Source: Deltaproteobacteria bacterium (GTDB taxonomy: Bacteria > Myxococcota_A > Polyangia > HGW-17 > SLPX01). Taken from it: a DNA stretch of 7,940 bases. The notes under the pieces were generated by a model. It did no database searches and was not told where the DNA came from. It was given only the letters and a program-made list of their open reading frames with translations. A program made the translations under genes and the position numbers. Of the stretch, positions 1 to 6,407 are shown piece by piece (position 1 is the first letter of the stretch; each line of letters starts with the position of its first letter). The stretch spans positions 1 to 7,940 of the forward strand of contig JAABSF010000104.1 of the NCBI GenBank assembly GCA_011390535.1, given 5' to 3'.

Positions 1-1
1 A

Positions 2-604
2 AATCCGGAAGATCCTCACAGGCCCACAGTTGTGGACAACACGCCCTTTTTGAAATGGGTTTTGGGGTTTGATTATTCGTTCAGTAAGAATTGGTGGGCT
101 AATGTTCAGTGGGTCCACGGTTTTCCGGATGAGTTCGGGGCCGGAGACTGGCTCTCGAATCTTTGGGCATCTCAAAAAGGGTGGGCACCCACCAGGTTCA
201 TCACCGATGAGCCGGCAGGCGGGTATCTGGCGTGTATGGTGAGAGAGACGGTAGGTGAATGCGCGCACGAATGGGTGCGACCCCGGGTCAGCGACTATCT
301 TGTGACTGGTGTGGACTACAAGTTTTATCAAGAGGCCATGCTCTTGCGGCTGTTTTTCATAATTGATCTCGGAGGGGTGCACGAGCGTTACTTCGATGGA
401 ACGCAGCGAGTATCGAAGTGGCACCATCCGTTCAGCAAAGAGGGCCATTCCATTATGCTTTATCCTCAATATACATGGTCGCTTGGGCAGGGAGCCGAGC
501 TGAGTGCAGGTGCGTTGATTATGTTGGGCAAGAACCACACCCGTTTCGGAGATCCGGCGGCCGGGAGCTCCACTGTTTGGACCAGGGCCAAGTTTGCGTT
601 TTGA
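2..604 (+). CDS. Outer-membrane beta-barrel protein, DUF1302-like, C-terminal part (5' truncated)
   Basis: The reading frame is open from base 2, so the gene begins upstream of the window. The GTG at 32 is an internal valine codon, not a start. The visible 200 residues alternate hydrophobic and polar residues in strand-length blocks rich in aromatic and glycine residues (KWVLGFDYSF, WWANVQWVHGFPDEF, GAELSAGALIMLG), and the protein ends ...WTRAKFAF. A terminal phenylalanine on a last amphipathic strand is the usual BAM-recognition signature of outer-membrane barrels. The pattern 'KWVLGxDYxF ... VNxQWVHGFPDE ... elsaGAlimlG ... FG' resembles large DUF1302-type (PF06980) barrels from sulfate reducers and relatives. 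Family assignment is by remembered pattern, and the substrate is unknown. An outer-membrane location is inferred. The downstream methyltransferase lies 95 bases away and need not be co-transcribed. Confidence 0.7.
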   Translation, partial: NPEDPHRPTVVDNTPFLKWVLGFDYSFSKNWWANVQWVHGFPDEFGAGDWLSNLWASQKGWAPTRFITDEPAGGYLACMVRETVGECAHEWVRPRVSDYLVTGVDYKFYQEAMLLRLFFIIDLGGVHERYFDGTQRVSKWHHPFSKEGHSIMLYPQYTWSLGQGAELSAGALIMLGKNHTRFGDPAAGSSTVWTRAKFAF

Positions 605-699
605 GAGTTTCTTTTCAGTATGTTGTTCGAGTGTGGCTGTGATATAGGTGGGCGTGATATGGGTTTTAATTCTAAGAGTCCTACCTGTTGGTTTTAACT
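605..699. other. Intergenic spacer between barrel gene and A1408-type methyltransferase gene
   Basis: This is a short non-coding stretch. It contains a small direct repeat, GTGATATAGG at 639-648 and GTGATATGGG at 654-663, offset by 15 bases. I see no convincing hairpin plus T-run terminator after the barrel gene and no strong Shine-Dalgarno for the next gene. The nearest purine run is AAGAG at about 674-678, which would suit a TTG at 688 better than the ATG at 700. The role of the repeat is unknown and it may be chance. Confidence 0.3.
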
Positions 700-1353
700 A
701 TGGAGTGTTTAGTTGGAAAGAAGAGTAAAATTCTCCATAGAGGGCTTCTGGATGAATGGACAGCACCTTACAGTGGGGTGTGTCTGGACCTAGGGTGTGG
801 TGATGGGAAGCTTATCTATCGCATGTCCGGCTTGAAACCCGATGTGTTTTTCATTGGAGTCGACGCCGCACGAGAGAATCTAGCCGCAATCGCATCAAAG
901 AGCAGACGATCTCCCAAAAAAGGGGGCCGGACTAATTTAGCTTATTTAATCTCGCCTGCTGAGAGTTTACCGGGTGAGATGGGTGGGATAGGGGATAAGC
1001 TTATGGTCAATTTTCCTTGGGGTAGTTTGTTACGGATGGTTCTGCAGTGTCACGGTGGATTTCATGAGAAGCTCTTCAAGTGTCTCAAATCCAGGGGCGA
1101 GGTCTCGATTCTGTTAAATGACAGCCTATATTCAGACGAAGATCTGATCCATCGTCTTGATCTTCCCCGTCTGGACCACGAATATTTGCAGAAAAACATG
1201 GTCCCCGCGTTTTTAGATGCAGGGTTCTGCGATGTAAGCATCCAACGAATCAATAACACTTCTTTGCCCTTCAGAACTAGCTGGGGGCGCCGTTTAAGAG
1301 ACTCCCATCCGGATGGAGCCTCCTGGTTTTTGCAAATGAACAAAACCGATTAA
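700..1353 (+). CDS. 16S rRNA (adenine1408-N1)-methyltransferase family protein (NpmA/KamB-like)
   Basis: This is a class I SAM-dependent methyltransferase of 217 residues from the ATG at 700 (221 from the TTG at 688). I prefer the ATG because MECLVGK then aligns with the N-terminus of KamB (MRRVVGK), and 217 falls between KamB (215) and NpmA (219). Compared from memory with NpmA, the alignment is gapless to about residue 156. D30 in motif I (DLGCGDG), D55 (GVDAAREN), E88 (AESLP) and W107 (FPWGSLL) keep the same numbers. The family basic patch is present as SRRSPKKGG (68-76), and the C-terminal TSWGRRL places W195 and R198 at NpmA W197 and R200. In the family these two tryptophans grip the flipped A1408 of the ribosomal decoding site, and N1 methylation gives resistance to kanamycin- and apramycin-type aminoglycosides. 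NpmA R205 and R207 are replaced here by H203 and D205, so activity is not assured. No strong ribosome binding site is visible. The stop codon lies inside a weak hairpin with a T-run. Confidence 0.88.
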   Translation: MECLVGKKSKILHRGLLDEWTAPYSGVCLDLGCGDGKLIYRMSGLKPDVFFIGVDAARENLAAIASKSRRSPKKGGRTNLAYLISPAESLPGEMGGIGDKLMVNFPWGSLLRMVLQCHGGFHEKLFKCLKSRGEVSILLNDSLYSDEDLIHRLDLPRLDHEYLQKNMVPAFLDAGFCDVSIQRINNTSLPFRTSWGRRLRDSHPDGASWFLQMNKTD

Positions 1354-1371
1354 ATATAATTTCGGGTTTTT
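1342..1371 (+). terminator. Possible intrinsic terminator overlapping the methyltransferase stop
   Basis: AAAACCGA at 1342-1349 can pair with TCGGGTTTT at 1362-1370 with one bulged G. A T-run forms the 3' arm, and the TAA stop lies in the loop. The stem is AT-rich with few GC pairs, so it would be weak. The same bases contain a perfect TATAAT (1355-1360), so the segment could instead serve as a promoter. Confidence 0.3.
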
Positions 1372-1393
1372 AGTTAAATTGTACCGATTTCTT

Positions 1394-1422
1394 TTGCGGT
1401 CGACACCACTTATGCCTATATT
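1394..1422 (+). promoter_or_regulatory. Candidate sigma-70-type promoter for the AbgT-family gene
   Basis: TTGCGG at 1394-1399 and TATATT at 1417-1422 are separated by 17 bases. The -10 matches consensus at five of six positions and the -35 at three of six. This would give a leader of about 70 bases. An alternative -10, a perfect TATAAT at 1355-1360, sits just after the upstream stop, with a TTGCAA at 1330-1335 at a less favourable 19-base spacing. Neither has been tested. Confidence 0.35.
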
Positions 1423-1482
1423 GCGGTTTCCGAAGTACGAAATAATGTAAATTTTGGATTTCGGCGCTGCATGTGTAACGAA

Positions 1483-1489
1483 AGGAGAT
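1483..1489 (+). promoter_or_regulatory. Shine-Dalgarno AGGAGAT that decides the AbgT start
   Basis: AGGAGAT ends 8 bases before a GTG at 1498 and 11 bases before the ATG at 1501. It lies inside the longest open frame, which begins with ATG at 1471, so that upstream start would place the ribosome binding site within the coding sequence. Initiation at 1498 or 1501 is therefore favoured. Confidence 0.7.
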
Positions 1490-1500
1490 CTTGCTTCGTG

Positions 1501-3240
1501 ATGGATAGGTTCCTCGACTGGATTGAACGCACCGGCAACAAGCTGCCCCATCCTTTTTGGATTTTCTTTTATCTTACAATATTTGTATTGTTACTGTCTT
1601 TGGTGCTTGGTTTGTTGGGGGTCTCCGTAACACATCCTGTTTCAGGCGAAACGGTTCAGGTTCAGAATCTGATTTCGAGATACGGTCTACAAACATTTGT
1701 ATTGAAGATGGTAGATAATTTCGCCCACTTTGCTCCCATGGGGCTGATGTTGGTGATGCTCATGGGTGTCTCCATGGCGGTTCATACGGGGTTATTGGAG
1801 ACAATGCTCGGGCGTATGACTCGTGTCCCTGATTTTCTGTTGTTACCCATTATTGTAGTGACGGGGATCATGGGTAACCTGGCCTCGGATGCGGGTATTG
1901 TGGTGGTCCCCCCCCTTGCCGCGGTTGCATTTAAAAAAACGGGAAAGAACCCTTTGGCCGGTATTATTCTGGGTTATGCTGCATGTACCGCCGGTTTCAC
2001 GGCGACCTTGATTCCAAGAGGGACAGATGTGCTCCTGGCAGGTTTTACCAACGAGGCCTTAGAGGATCCAAATCTTCATGTTGGTGCCGCAGCGAACCTG
2101 TATTTTATGATCGCTTCAGTGTTCATGCTCTCCGTTGTGATGACCTGGATAGGGAAAAAATACACCATCCCCTCTTGTGGAGAACCGAAGAATGTTGAGC
2201 CCGAAGTTGAGCCCGATGATGAGACCAAAAGACTTCAAAAAAAAGGGCTGCGATGGTCATTGGTAAGTATCGGAATATTTACGGTGCTGGTCTTACTGAC
2301 TTTTATCCCTGAAAACGGCCTCTTGAGATATAACGTCAAGGAAATCGACAAAATAGAGCTGAGGGAAGCAAAAGAGGGCACTGAAGAGAAAAGAGTTATC
2401 GGTACTACCGTATCTACTACAGAAGAGGGGCGGAGGGTGCGGGCCGTGACTTTCAATGACCAGCGGATCGTCTTGGAAGATAAACAGATAGACAAGAAAA
2501 GATGGAGAGATGGCGCCACTGTTCATGTCTATGTGGACAAATCCCTGCCGGCCGGGGCCGAGGACAGAGTCATTCGATTGGAGATTATGCCTGATCCTAT
2601 GCGAGGCCCGTTCTTCATGGGGATGGTGGCCATTCTGTTTTTCTTCTTTGCTATTCCGGGAATTGTTTATGGCGTAATAAACCGAAAGATCACAAAGTTG
2701 GTGGATATCCCCACAATGATGGGTAAGAGCGTGAAGGGGATGAGTGGGCTCATTGTGCTGATCTTGATAATCGGCCAATTCGTCGCTTTGTTTCAGTGGT
2801 CAAACCTTGATAGGGTAGTGGCGATCTCCGGGGCTAATCTCTTAAATGATCTTAAAATACAAGGGCCCCTCCTAATGGCTGTTACTGTGCTGGTAGTGGC
2901 CTCCCTGAATGTTTTTCTGGGTTCAAGCGCCGCAAAGTGGGCCATGCTGGCCCCCATATTGGTGCCTATGTTCATGTATCTGGATTCGCCCATATCACCT
3001 GCGGTGTCCCAGCTGGTCTATCGTATCGGTGATTCAATAACTAACGGGATCTCTCCTCTTTATCCATATTTTCCCTTGGCCCTTGCATGGGTGAAAGAGT
3101 ATCGAAAAGATGCCGGCATAGGGACGCTGATCAGGTTGTTGTTACCCTATGCTTTGTTCACGGGGATAGCTTGGATCTCTCTTCTCGTTTTATGGTATTT
3201 CCTGGGGATTCCCGTCGGCCCGGGCGAGGGTATGCCATAA
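1501..3240 (+). CDS. AbgT-family transporter with an extra periplasmic loop segment
   Basis: This is an inner-membrane carrier of 579 residues from ATG 1501 (580 from GTG 1498). It matches E. coli AbgT (p-aminobenzoyl-glutamate uptake) and the AbgT homologues YdaH and MtrF (sulfonamide efflux) throughout. Shared blocks include the N-terminal WIERTGNKLPHPFWIF, ASDAGIVVVPP (about 128-138), FVALFQWSN, GSSAAKWAMLAPILVPM (about 474-490), YRIGDSITNGISPLYPYFPL (about 507-526) and the tail LGIPVGPG. These contain the Asp, Trp, Arg and Asp positions known to matter in MtrF/YdaH (DAG, KW, RIGD). E. coli AbgT has about 508 residues. The excess here lies mainly after FIPENGLLR, where about 80-90 charged, strand-like residues (roughly 277-364) replace a loop of about ten. 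Flanking lysine-rich loops (GKK...LQKKGLRW and NRKITK) put this segment on the periplasmic side. The substrate cannot be read from sequence. The gene is convergent with the BCCT gene, with 20 bases between the stops. Confidence 0.93.
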   Translation: MDRFLDWIERTGNKLPHPFWIFFYLTIFVLLLSLVLGLLGVSVTHPVSGETVQVQNLISRYGLQTFVLKMVDNFAHFAPMGLMLVMLMGVSMAVHTGLLETMLGRMTRVPDFLLLPIIVVTGIMGNLASDAGIVVVPPLAAVAFKKTGKNPLAGIILGYAACTAGFTATLIPRGTDVLLAGFTNEALEDPNLHVGAAANLYFMIASVFMLSVVMTWIGKKYTIPSCGEPKNVEPEVEPDDETKRLQKKGLRWSLVSIGIFTVLVLLTFIPENGLLRYNVKEIDKIELREAKEGTEEKRVIGTTVSTTEEGRRVRAVTFNDQRIVLEDKQIDKKRWRDGATVHVYVDKSLPAGAEDRVIRLEIMPDPMRGPFFMGMVAILFFFFAIPGIVYGVINRKITKLVDIPTMMGKSVKGMSGLIVLILIIGQFVALFQWSNLDRVVAISGANLLNDLKIQGPLLMAVTVLVVASLNVFLGSSAAKWAMLAPILVPMFMYLDSPISPAVSQLVYRIGDSITNGISPLYPYFPLALAWVKEYRKDAGIGTLIRLLLPYALFTGIAWISLLVLWYFLGIPVGPGEGMP

Positions 3241-3242
3241 GC

Positions 3243-3257
3243 AGCTTTTCGGAAGTT
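3243..3257. terminator. Weak hairpin between convergent transporter genes
   Basis: Only 20 bases separate the two stop codons. They contain a short imperfect inverted repeat (CTT, TTCGG, AAG core, extendable with wobble pairs) that could form a small hairpin readable on both strands. It lacks a GC-rich stem and a clear T-run, so it is at best a weak bidirectional terminator. Confidence 0.2.
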
Positions 3258-3260
3258 GGG

Positions 3261-5132
3261 TTAGTCTTTGATGTGTCGCAATTGTTGTTCAGGGAGATCT
3301 TCTCTCAGATCACGATTCAATCCTCGGTGTAAGCTCACGCACATCATTATTATCAAAATACAAAAGGGTAAACCCAGGGTTATGGAGCCTGTTCTGAGTG
3401 CAACCAAACCTCCTGCTGTAAGCAAAACGGCGGCCAATATTCCCTCCAATATCCCCCAGAACAACCGAGTGCCGAGGGCAGGATTTTTACTCCCGCCTGA
3501 GGCGATCATGTCTGCTACTAAAGATGCGGAGTCTGAGGATGTTACGAAGAATAAGACCACGCACAAGACGGCCAACAAGGATGTGAGCCATGAAAGTGGA
3601 TAACCATCAAGCATAAGAAAAAGTGCCGTTGAGGTTGTATCGTGTCTTCCGGTTTTTTGTTTATTTGCCACCGGAGAAGATAAATACTCACCAAGGGTGA
3701 GTTTTTTCTCAACTGTTCGGTATTTACCCTTAAACACTTCTCGGCCCGACGGCACATAAGGCTTATGGTTTTGTTTTTCAACTAACACACCGTTTCGATA
3801 TACCAAAGTTGTGCCTCTGGCGGCTGAGCGGAGTGTCTCGGGGCCGGCTTTTTCCACCAGTATGTTTTTTGGGTCCGTCACCCCCATGGCGTCAGGGGTG
3901 GTAAATTTCCCGTCTTGAGTTACATCCAGCCCGCTCGCTTCATCCCGGACCATAATATGCTTGGAATGTTTGAATTTTGCAAACATCTCCTGGTGTATTG
4001 CCGTGTTGCCGAAAACCGTCATCCAGACGATGGACACGCCTGTGGGGATCAGTAAAACACCCCCGATAAATTCTCTTATAGTCCTTCCTCGCGACACACG
4101 GGCGATAAACATCCCAACAAAGGGCGACCAAACTATCCACCAACCCCAGTAAAAAACCGTCCAGTTCTCCAACCACTCGGTTCTCTCTTTTTCTGCATAT
4201 GCAGCAGTCCAGAAAGATCTGTGGGGCAAGTCTTGGATATAGGATCCAATATTTTGAACAAGGCTGTCCAACAAGTAGATTGTTGGGCCGACGATAAACA
4301 AAAAGAGCATAAGCAAACCGGCAAGCCCGACATTTAATTCACTTAGTCTTCTGATCCCTACATGCAACCCCGACACAAGGGATGCGACCGCCATCATGGT
4401 AATCACCGCAATAAGCACCACTTGCACTACTGCGCCTTGAGGGATAGAAAAAACGTGTGTCAGGCCTGCGTTTACTTGTTTTGCTCCGATACCAAGGGAT
4501 GTTGCAAGCCCGAACAATGTGGCCAAAAGAGCCAGCACATCTATCATATCTCCCATGAAACCGTGGATTCGCTTCCCCAGGAGCGGGAAAAACACTGACC
4601 GGAAAGATAACGGCAGCCCACGCCTGAAGCCGAAATAGGCTAGTGATAACGCCACGACAGCGTATAGGGCCCATGGGTGGAGGCACCAATGCACAAGAGT
4701 AATGGCCAGAGATTGATTTGCCGCGGCCTGAGGGCTGAGACCAGGGACAGGAGGGGACATGAAGTGGTGCATGGGTTCGGCCACACCGAAAAACAGCATC
4801 CCGATGCCCATTCCGGCGCTGAACAGCATTGAAAACCAGGTGAGCCGGCTGAATTCCGGTTTTTCGCTGTCTTTGCCAAGCTTTATATTACCAAACTTGC
4901 TGAAGGCCAGGTAGAGAGCGAAAAACAAAAAACCGGTCATCGAGATTATGTAGAGCCAAGAGAAGTGGTTCGGTATCGCTCTCTTCATCTGATTGAACAA
5001 CATCAATGCGCGATGCGGTAAAAGGACGGTCAACAACACAAAGGTTAGAATGAGCCCGGCTCCCACGGGGAAAACCACTGGGTGAAACTCAATTTCTACT
5101 CCGAGAATACTTTTGCGAATAGCCTTTTTCAT
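3261..5132 (-). CDS. BCCT-family betaine/choline-type transporter with a long periplasmic insertion
   Basis: This is an inner-membrane secondary carrier of 623 residues with about 12 hydrophobic segments. The diagnostic BCCT features are present. The glycine stretch GMGIG is at 107-111 (AGMGIGMLFFGVAEP). HW-LHPW-LY gives W149, W154 and Y157 with the spacing of BetP W189, W194 and Y197. The TM8 motif WGWWIVWSPFVGMFIARVSRGR has W331, W332 and W335 matching BetP W373, W374 and W377, and FFVTSSDSAS has T531 and S532 at the BetP Na2 site. A complete aromatic box and a BetP-like glycine stretch favour Na+-coupled uptake of a quaternary ammonium or similar osmolyte. CaiT-type exchange is less likely. 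Between TM9 (IVWMTVFGNTAI) and TM10 (STALFLMLDGYPLS) lie about 115 hydrophilic residues (384-499), where relatives have about 20. BCCT topology makes this loop periplasmic. I chose the ATG at 5132 because it follows a near-perfect Shine-Dalgarno. A TTG 14 codons upstream lacks one. Confidence 0.94.
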   Translation of the reverse strand: MKKAIRKSILGVEIEFHPVVFPVGAGLILTFVLLTVLLPHRALMLFNQMKRAIPNHFSWLYIISMTGFLFFALYLAFSKFGNIKLGKDSEKPEFSRLTWFSMLFSAGMGIGMLFFGVAEPMHHFMSPPVPGLSPQAAANQSLAITLVHWCLHPWALYAVVALSLAYFGFRRGLPLSFRSVFFPLLGKRIHGFMGDMIDVLALLATLFGLATSLGIGAKQVNAGLTHVFSIPQGAVVQVVLIAVITMMAVASLVSGLHVGIRRLSELNVGLAGLLMLFLFIVGPTIYLLDSLVQNIGSYIQDLPHRSFWTAAYAEKERTEWLENWTVFYWGWWIVWSPFVGMFIARVSRGRTIREFIGGVLLIPTGVSIVWMTVFGNTAIHQEMFAKFKHSKHIMVRDEASGLDVTQDGKFTTPDAMGVTDPKNILVEKAGPETLRSAARGTTLVYRNGVLVEKQNHKPYVPSGREVFKGKYRTVEKKLTLGEYLSSPVANKQKTGRHDTTSTALFLMLDGYPLSWLTSLLAVLCVVLFFVTSSDSASLVADMIASGGSKNPALGTRLFWGILEGILAAVLLTAGGLVALRTGSITLGLPFCILIIMMCVSLHRGLNRDLREDLPEQQLRHIKD

Positions 5133-5133
5133 A

Positions 5134-5143
5134 CACCTCCTTA
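5134..5143 (-). promoter_or_regulatory. Near-perfect Shine-Dalgarno of the BCCT gene, unusually close to ATG
   Basis: On the minus strand TAAGGAGGTG is complementary over ten bases to the usual 16S rRNA 3' end. Only three bases (TGT) separate GGAGG from the ATG, shorter than the usual 5-9. It marks the start clearly, but the tight spacing could lower or tune initiation. Confidence 0.75.
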
Positions 5144-5302
5144 ATAACTGTTTTTTTTTATTGCATGAAACCAAAAATAAGCCTGAAACATAACACAGGT
5201 TCTGCAGTTTTGGTGGATTTGTCCAAAAATTCTTTTCTGTCGCGCCCTTTAATTTTTGATGGAATTCATTAAGCTGTTCTTTAATTTTGATCCTTTTTGC
5301 CC

Positions 5303-5308
5303 AGGAGT
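5303..5308 (+). promoter_or_regulatory. Shine-Dalgarno AGGAGT that decides the Hal2-like start
   Basis: AGGAGT ends nine bases before the ATG at 5318. The longest open frame begins with TTG at 5297, which would put this site inside the coding sequence. Starting at 5318 gives an N-terminus (MTVSKARFDLAVGAVKKA) that aligns well with yeast Hal2 (ERELLVATQAVRKA). Confidence 0.65.
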
Positions 5309-5317
5309 CTTGTTAAG

Positions 5318-6331
5318 ATGACAGTGTCGAAAGCGAGGTTTGATCTTGCGGTTGGTGCAGTAAAAAAGGCATGTAGAGTTTGCGAAGGGCTACAACGCAG
5401 GATATCCCAAGAGGGTGTCTTAAGCAAAGATGATAAGAGCCCGGTTACGGTGGCTGATTTTGCATCTCAAGCAGTTGTATGCGCGGTTTTGAATGAGGTT
5501 TTTCCGGATGAAGTGATAGTGGCCGAAGAAGGTGCTGAGTGTCTGAAAAATCCGGATAACTCAGAAATATGCAGCCAGGTAGTGGATATTGTAGCTCGTG
5601 AGATGGGGCACGTATCGCAAGAGGAAGTTGTCTCATGGATTGATCGAGGCTCAGGAGATGCCGATGTGGAGTCTTTTTGGACCTTGGATCCAATTGACGG
5701 AACCAAAGGCTTTTTGCGAGGCGATCAATATGCTGTAGCGCTTGCTTTTCTGGAAAAGGGGGAACCGGTTTTAGGGGTGCTGGGGTGTCCAAATTTGGAA
5801 GTGAACCAACGGAGAGGTGTAATTTTTGCTGCGGATATGGACTCAGCCGTTTGCAGGCTATATTCTACTTTATCAAGCAACATACAAGCAGGGAAAGCGT
5901 GGACGGATAACTCCGCGGAAGGCGTCCCTCTCAATCCACCTCCTTTAGTGGATGTCAGACGGGCGAGGTTCTGTGAATCCGTTGAAAAAGCACACTCAGA
6001 CCACTCTGTTTCAGCTAAAATAGCGGCAGAGGCCGGGTTATCAAGTCAACCCTGTCGAATAGACTCTCAATGCAAGTATGGTGTGGTCGCCACAGGTGAA
6101 GCCTCTTTGTATCTTAGGATCCCGAGAGGAGATGGTTACCGCGAAAAAATCTGGGATCATGGGGCCGGCGTCGTTGTCGTCCAGTGTGCAGGTGGGCAGG
6201 TAACGGATTTGGACGGCGAACCTCTGGACTTCTCCCGAGGACACCGCTTGATTGAAAACAGAGGGGTCGTGGTTACCAGCGGAGGTATACACGAGTGTGT
6301 TTTAGATGCGGTGAAGAGATTAGGGGTATAG
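5318..6331 (+). CDS. 3'(2'),5'-bisphosphate nucleotidase, Hal2/SAL1-like (inositol monophosphatase fold)
   Basis: This is a cytoplasmic Mg2+-dependent, Li+-sensitive-type phosphatase of 337 residues. Family members convert 3'-phosphoadenosine 5'-phosphate (PAP), a by-product of sulfate assimilation and sulfotransfer, to AMP. Some also act on inositol 1,4-bisphosphate. Visible motifs are DDKSPVTVADFASQ (38-51), AEEGAE (69-74, metal-binding Glu), DPIDGTKGFLRG (124-135, D124 and D127), GVLGCPNL (153-160), EKAHSDHS (223-230), DSQCKYG (249-255) and EKIWDHGAG (276-284, D280). The order and spacing match yeast Hal2 and plant SAL1 almost block for block, and the length is near their 350-360. Bacterial CysQ is about 100 residues shorter. 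No catalytic residue appears missing. The gene stands alone on its strand, divergent from the BCCT carrier and convergent with a methyltransferase gene 76 bases away. No sulfur-assimilation genes are visible, so the PAP role is inferred from family alone. Confidence 0.92.
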   Translation: MTVSKARFDLAVGAVKKACRVCEGLQRRISQEGVLSKDDKSPVTVADFASQAVVCAVLNEVFPDEVIVAEEGAECLKNPDNSEICSQVVDIVAREMGHVSQEEVVSWIDRGSGDADVESFWTLDPIDGTKGFLRGDQYAVALAFLEKGEPVLGVLGCPNLEVNQRRGVIFAADMDSAVCRLYSTLSSNIQAGKAWTDNSAEGVPLNPPPLVDVRRARFCESVEKAHSDHSVSAKIAAEAGLSSQPCRIDSQCKYGVVATGEASLYLRIPRGDGYREKIWDHGAGVVVVQCAGGQVTDLDGEPLDFSRGHRLIENRGVVVTSGGIHECVLDAVKRLGV

Positions 6332-6407
6332 ACTTCAGACAACAGTAGAAGTAATTCCAGCAGAATAGCAAACTAGCAGAGTTGACAGTCCCTTTGTTTT
6401 TTGTGGG
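6332..6407. other. Intergenic spacer between two convergent genes
   Basis: This is a short non-coding stretch between the Hal2-like and methyltransferase stops. ACTTC at 6332-6336 and GAAGT just downstream could form a five-pair stem, but no T-run follows it. No convincing terminator is seen for either gene. Confidence 0.3.

Larger units (their letters stand above)
5133..5317. promoter_or_regulatory. Divergent intergenic region with promoter(s) for the BCCT and Hal2-like genes
   Basis: This AT-rich spacer lies between two divergent genes, so it should hold a promoter for each. For the plus strand, TTGATG at 5256-5261 and TTTAAT at 5280-5285 are 18 bases apart and would give a leader of about 25 bases that includes the ribosome binding site. 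For the minus strand I find no hexamer pair I would defend. A nine-T run lies at 5151-5159. No clear palindromic operator was recognised. Confidence 0.4.

Noticed and set aside
32..34. GTG as the start of the barrel protein
   Set aside because: The frame is open upstream to the window edge, no ribosome binding site precedes it, and outer-membrane barrels need a signal peptide that is absent here.
1471..1500. ATG at 1471 as the start of the AbgT gene
   Set aside because: The Shine-Dalgarno at 1483-1489 lies downstream of it, and the added residues (MCNERRSCFV) have no counterpart in the family.
2293..2778. A 161-codon minus-strand open frame inside the AbgT gene
   Set aside because: It is a shadow of a strongly supported gene, with histidine- and proline-rich low-quality composition and no domain pattern.
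5151..5159. Nine-T run as an intrinsic terminator
   Set aside because: It lies in a divergent intergenic region where no transcript should end, and no GC-rich stem precedes it on either strand.
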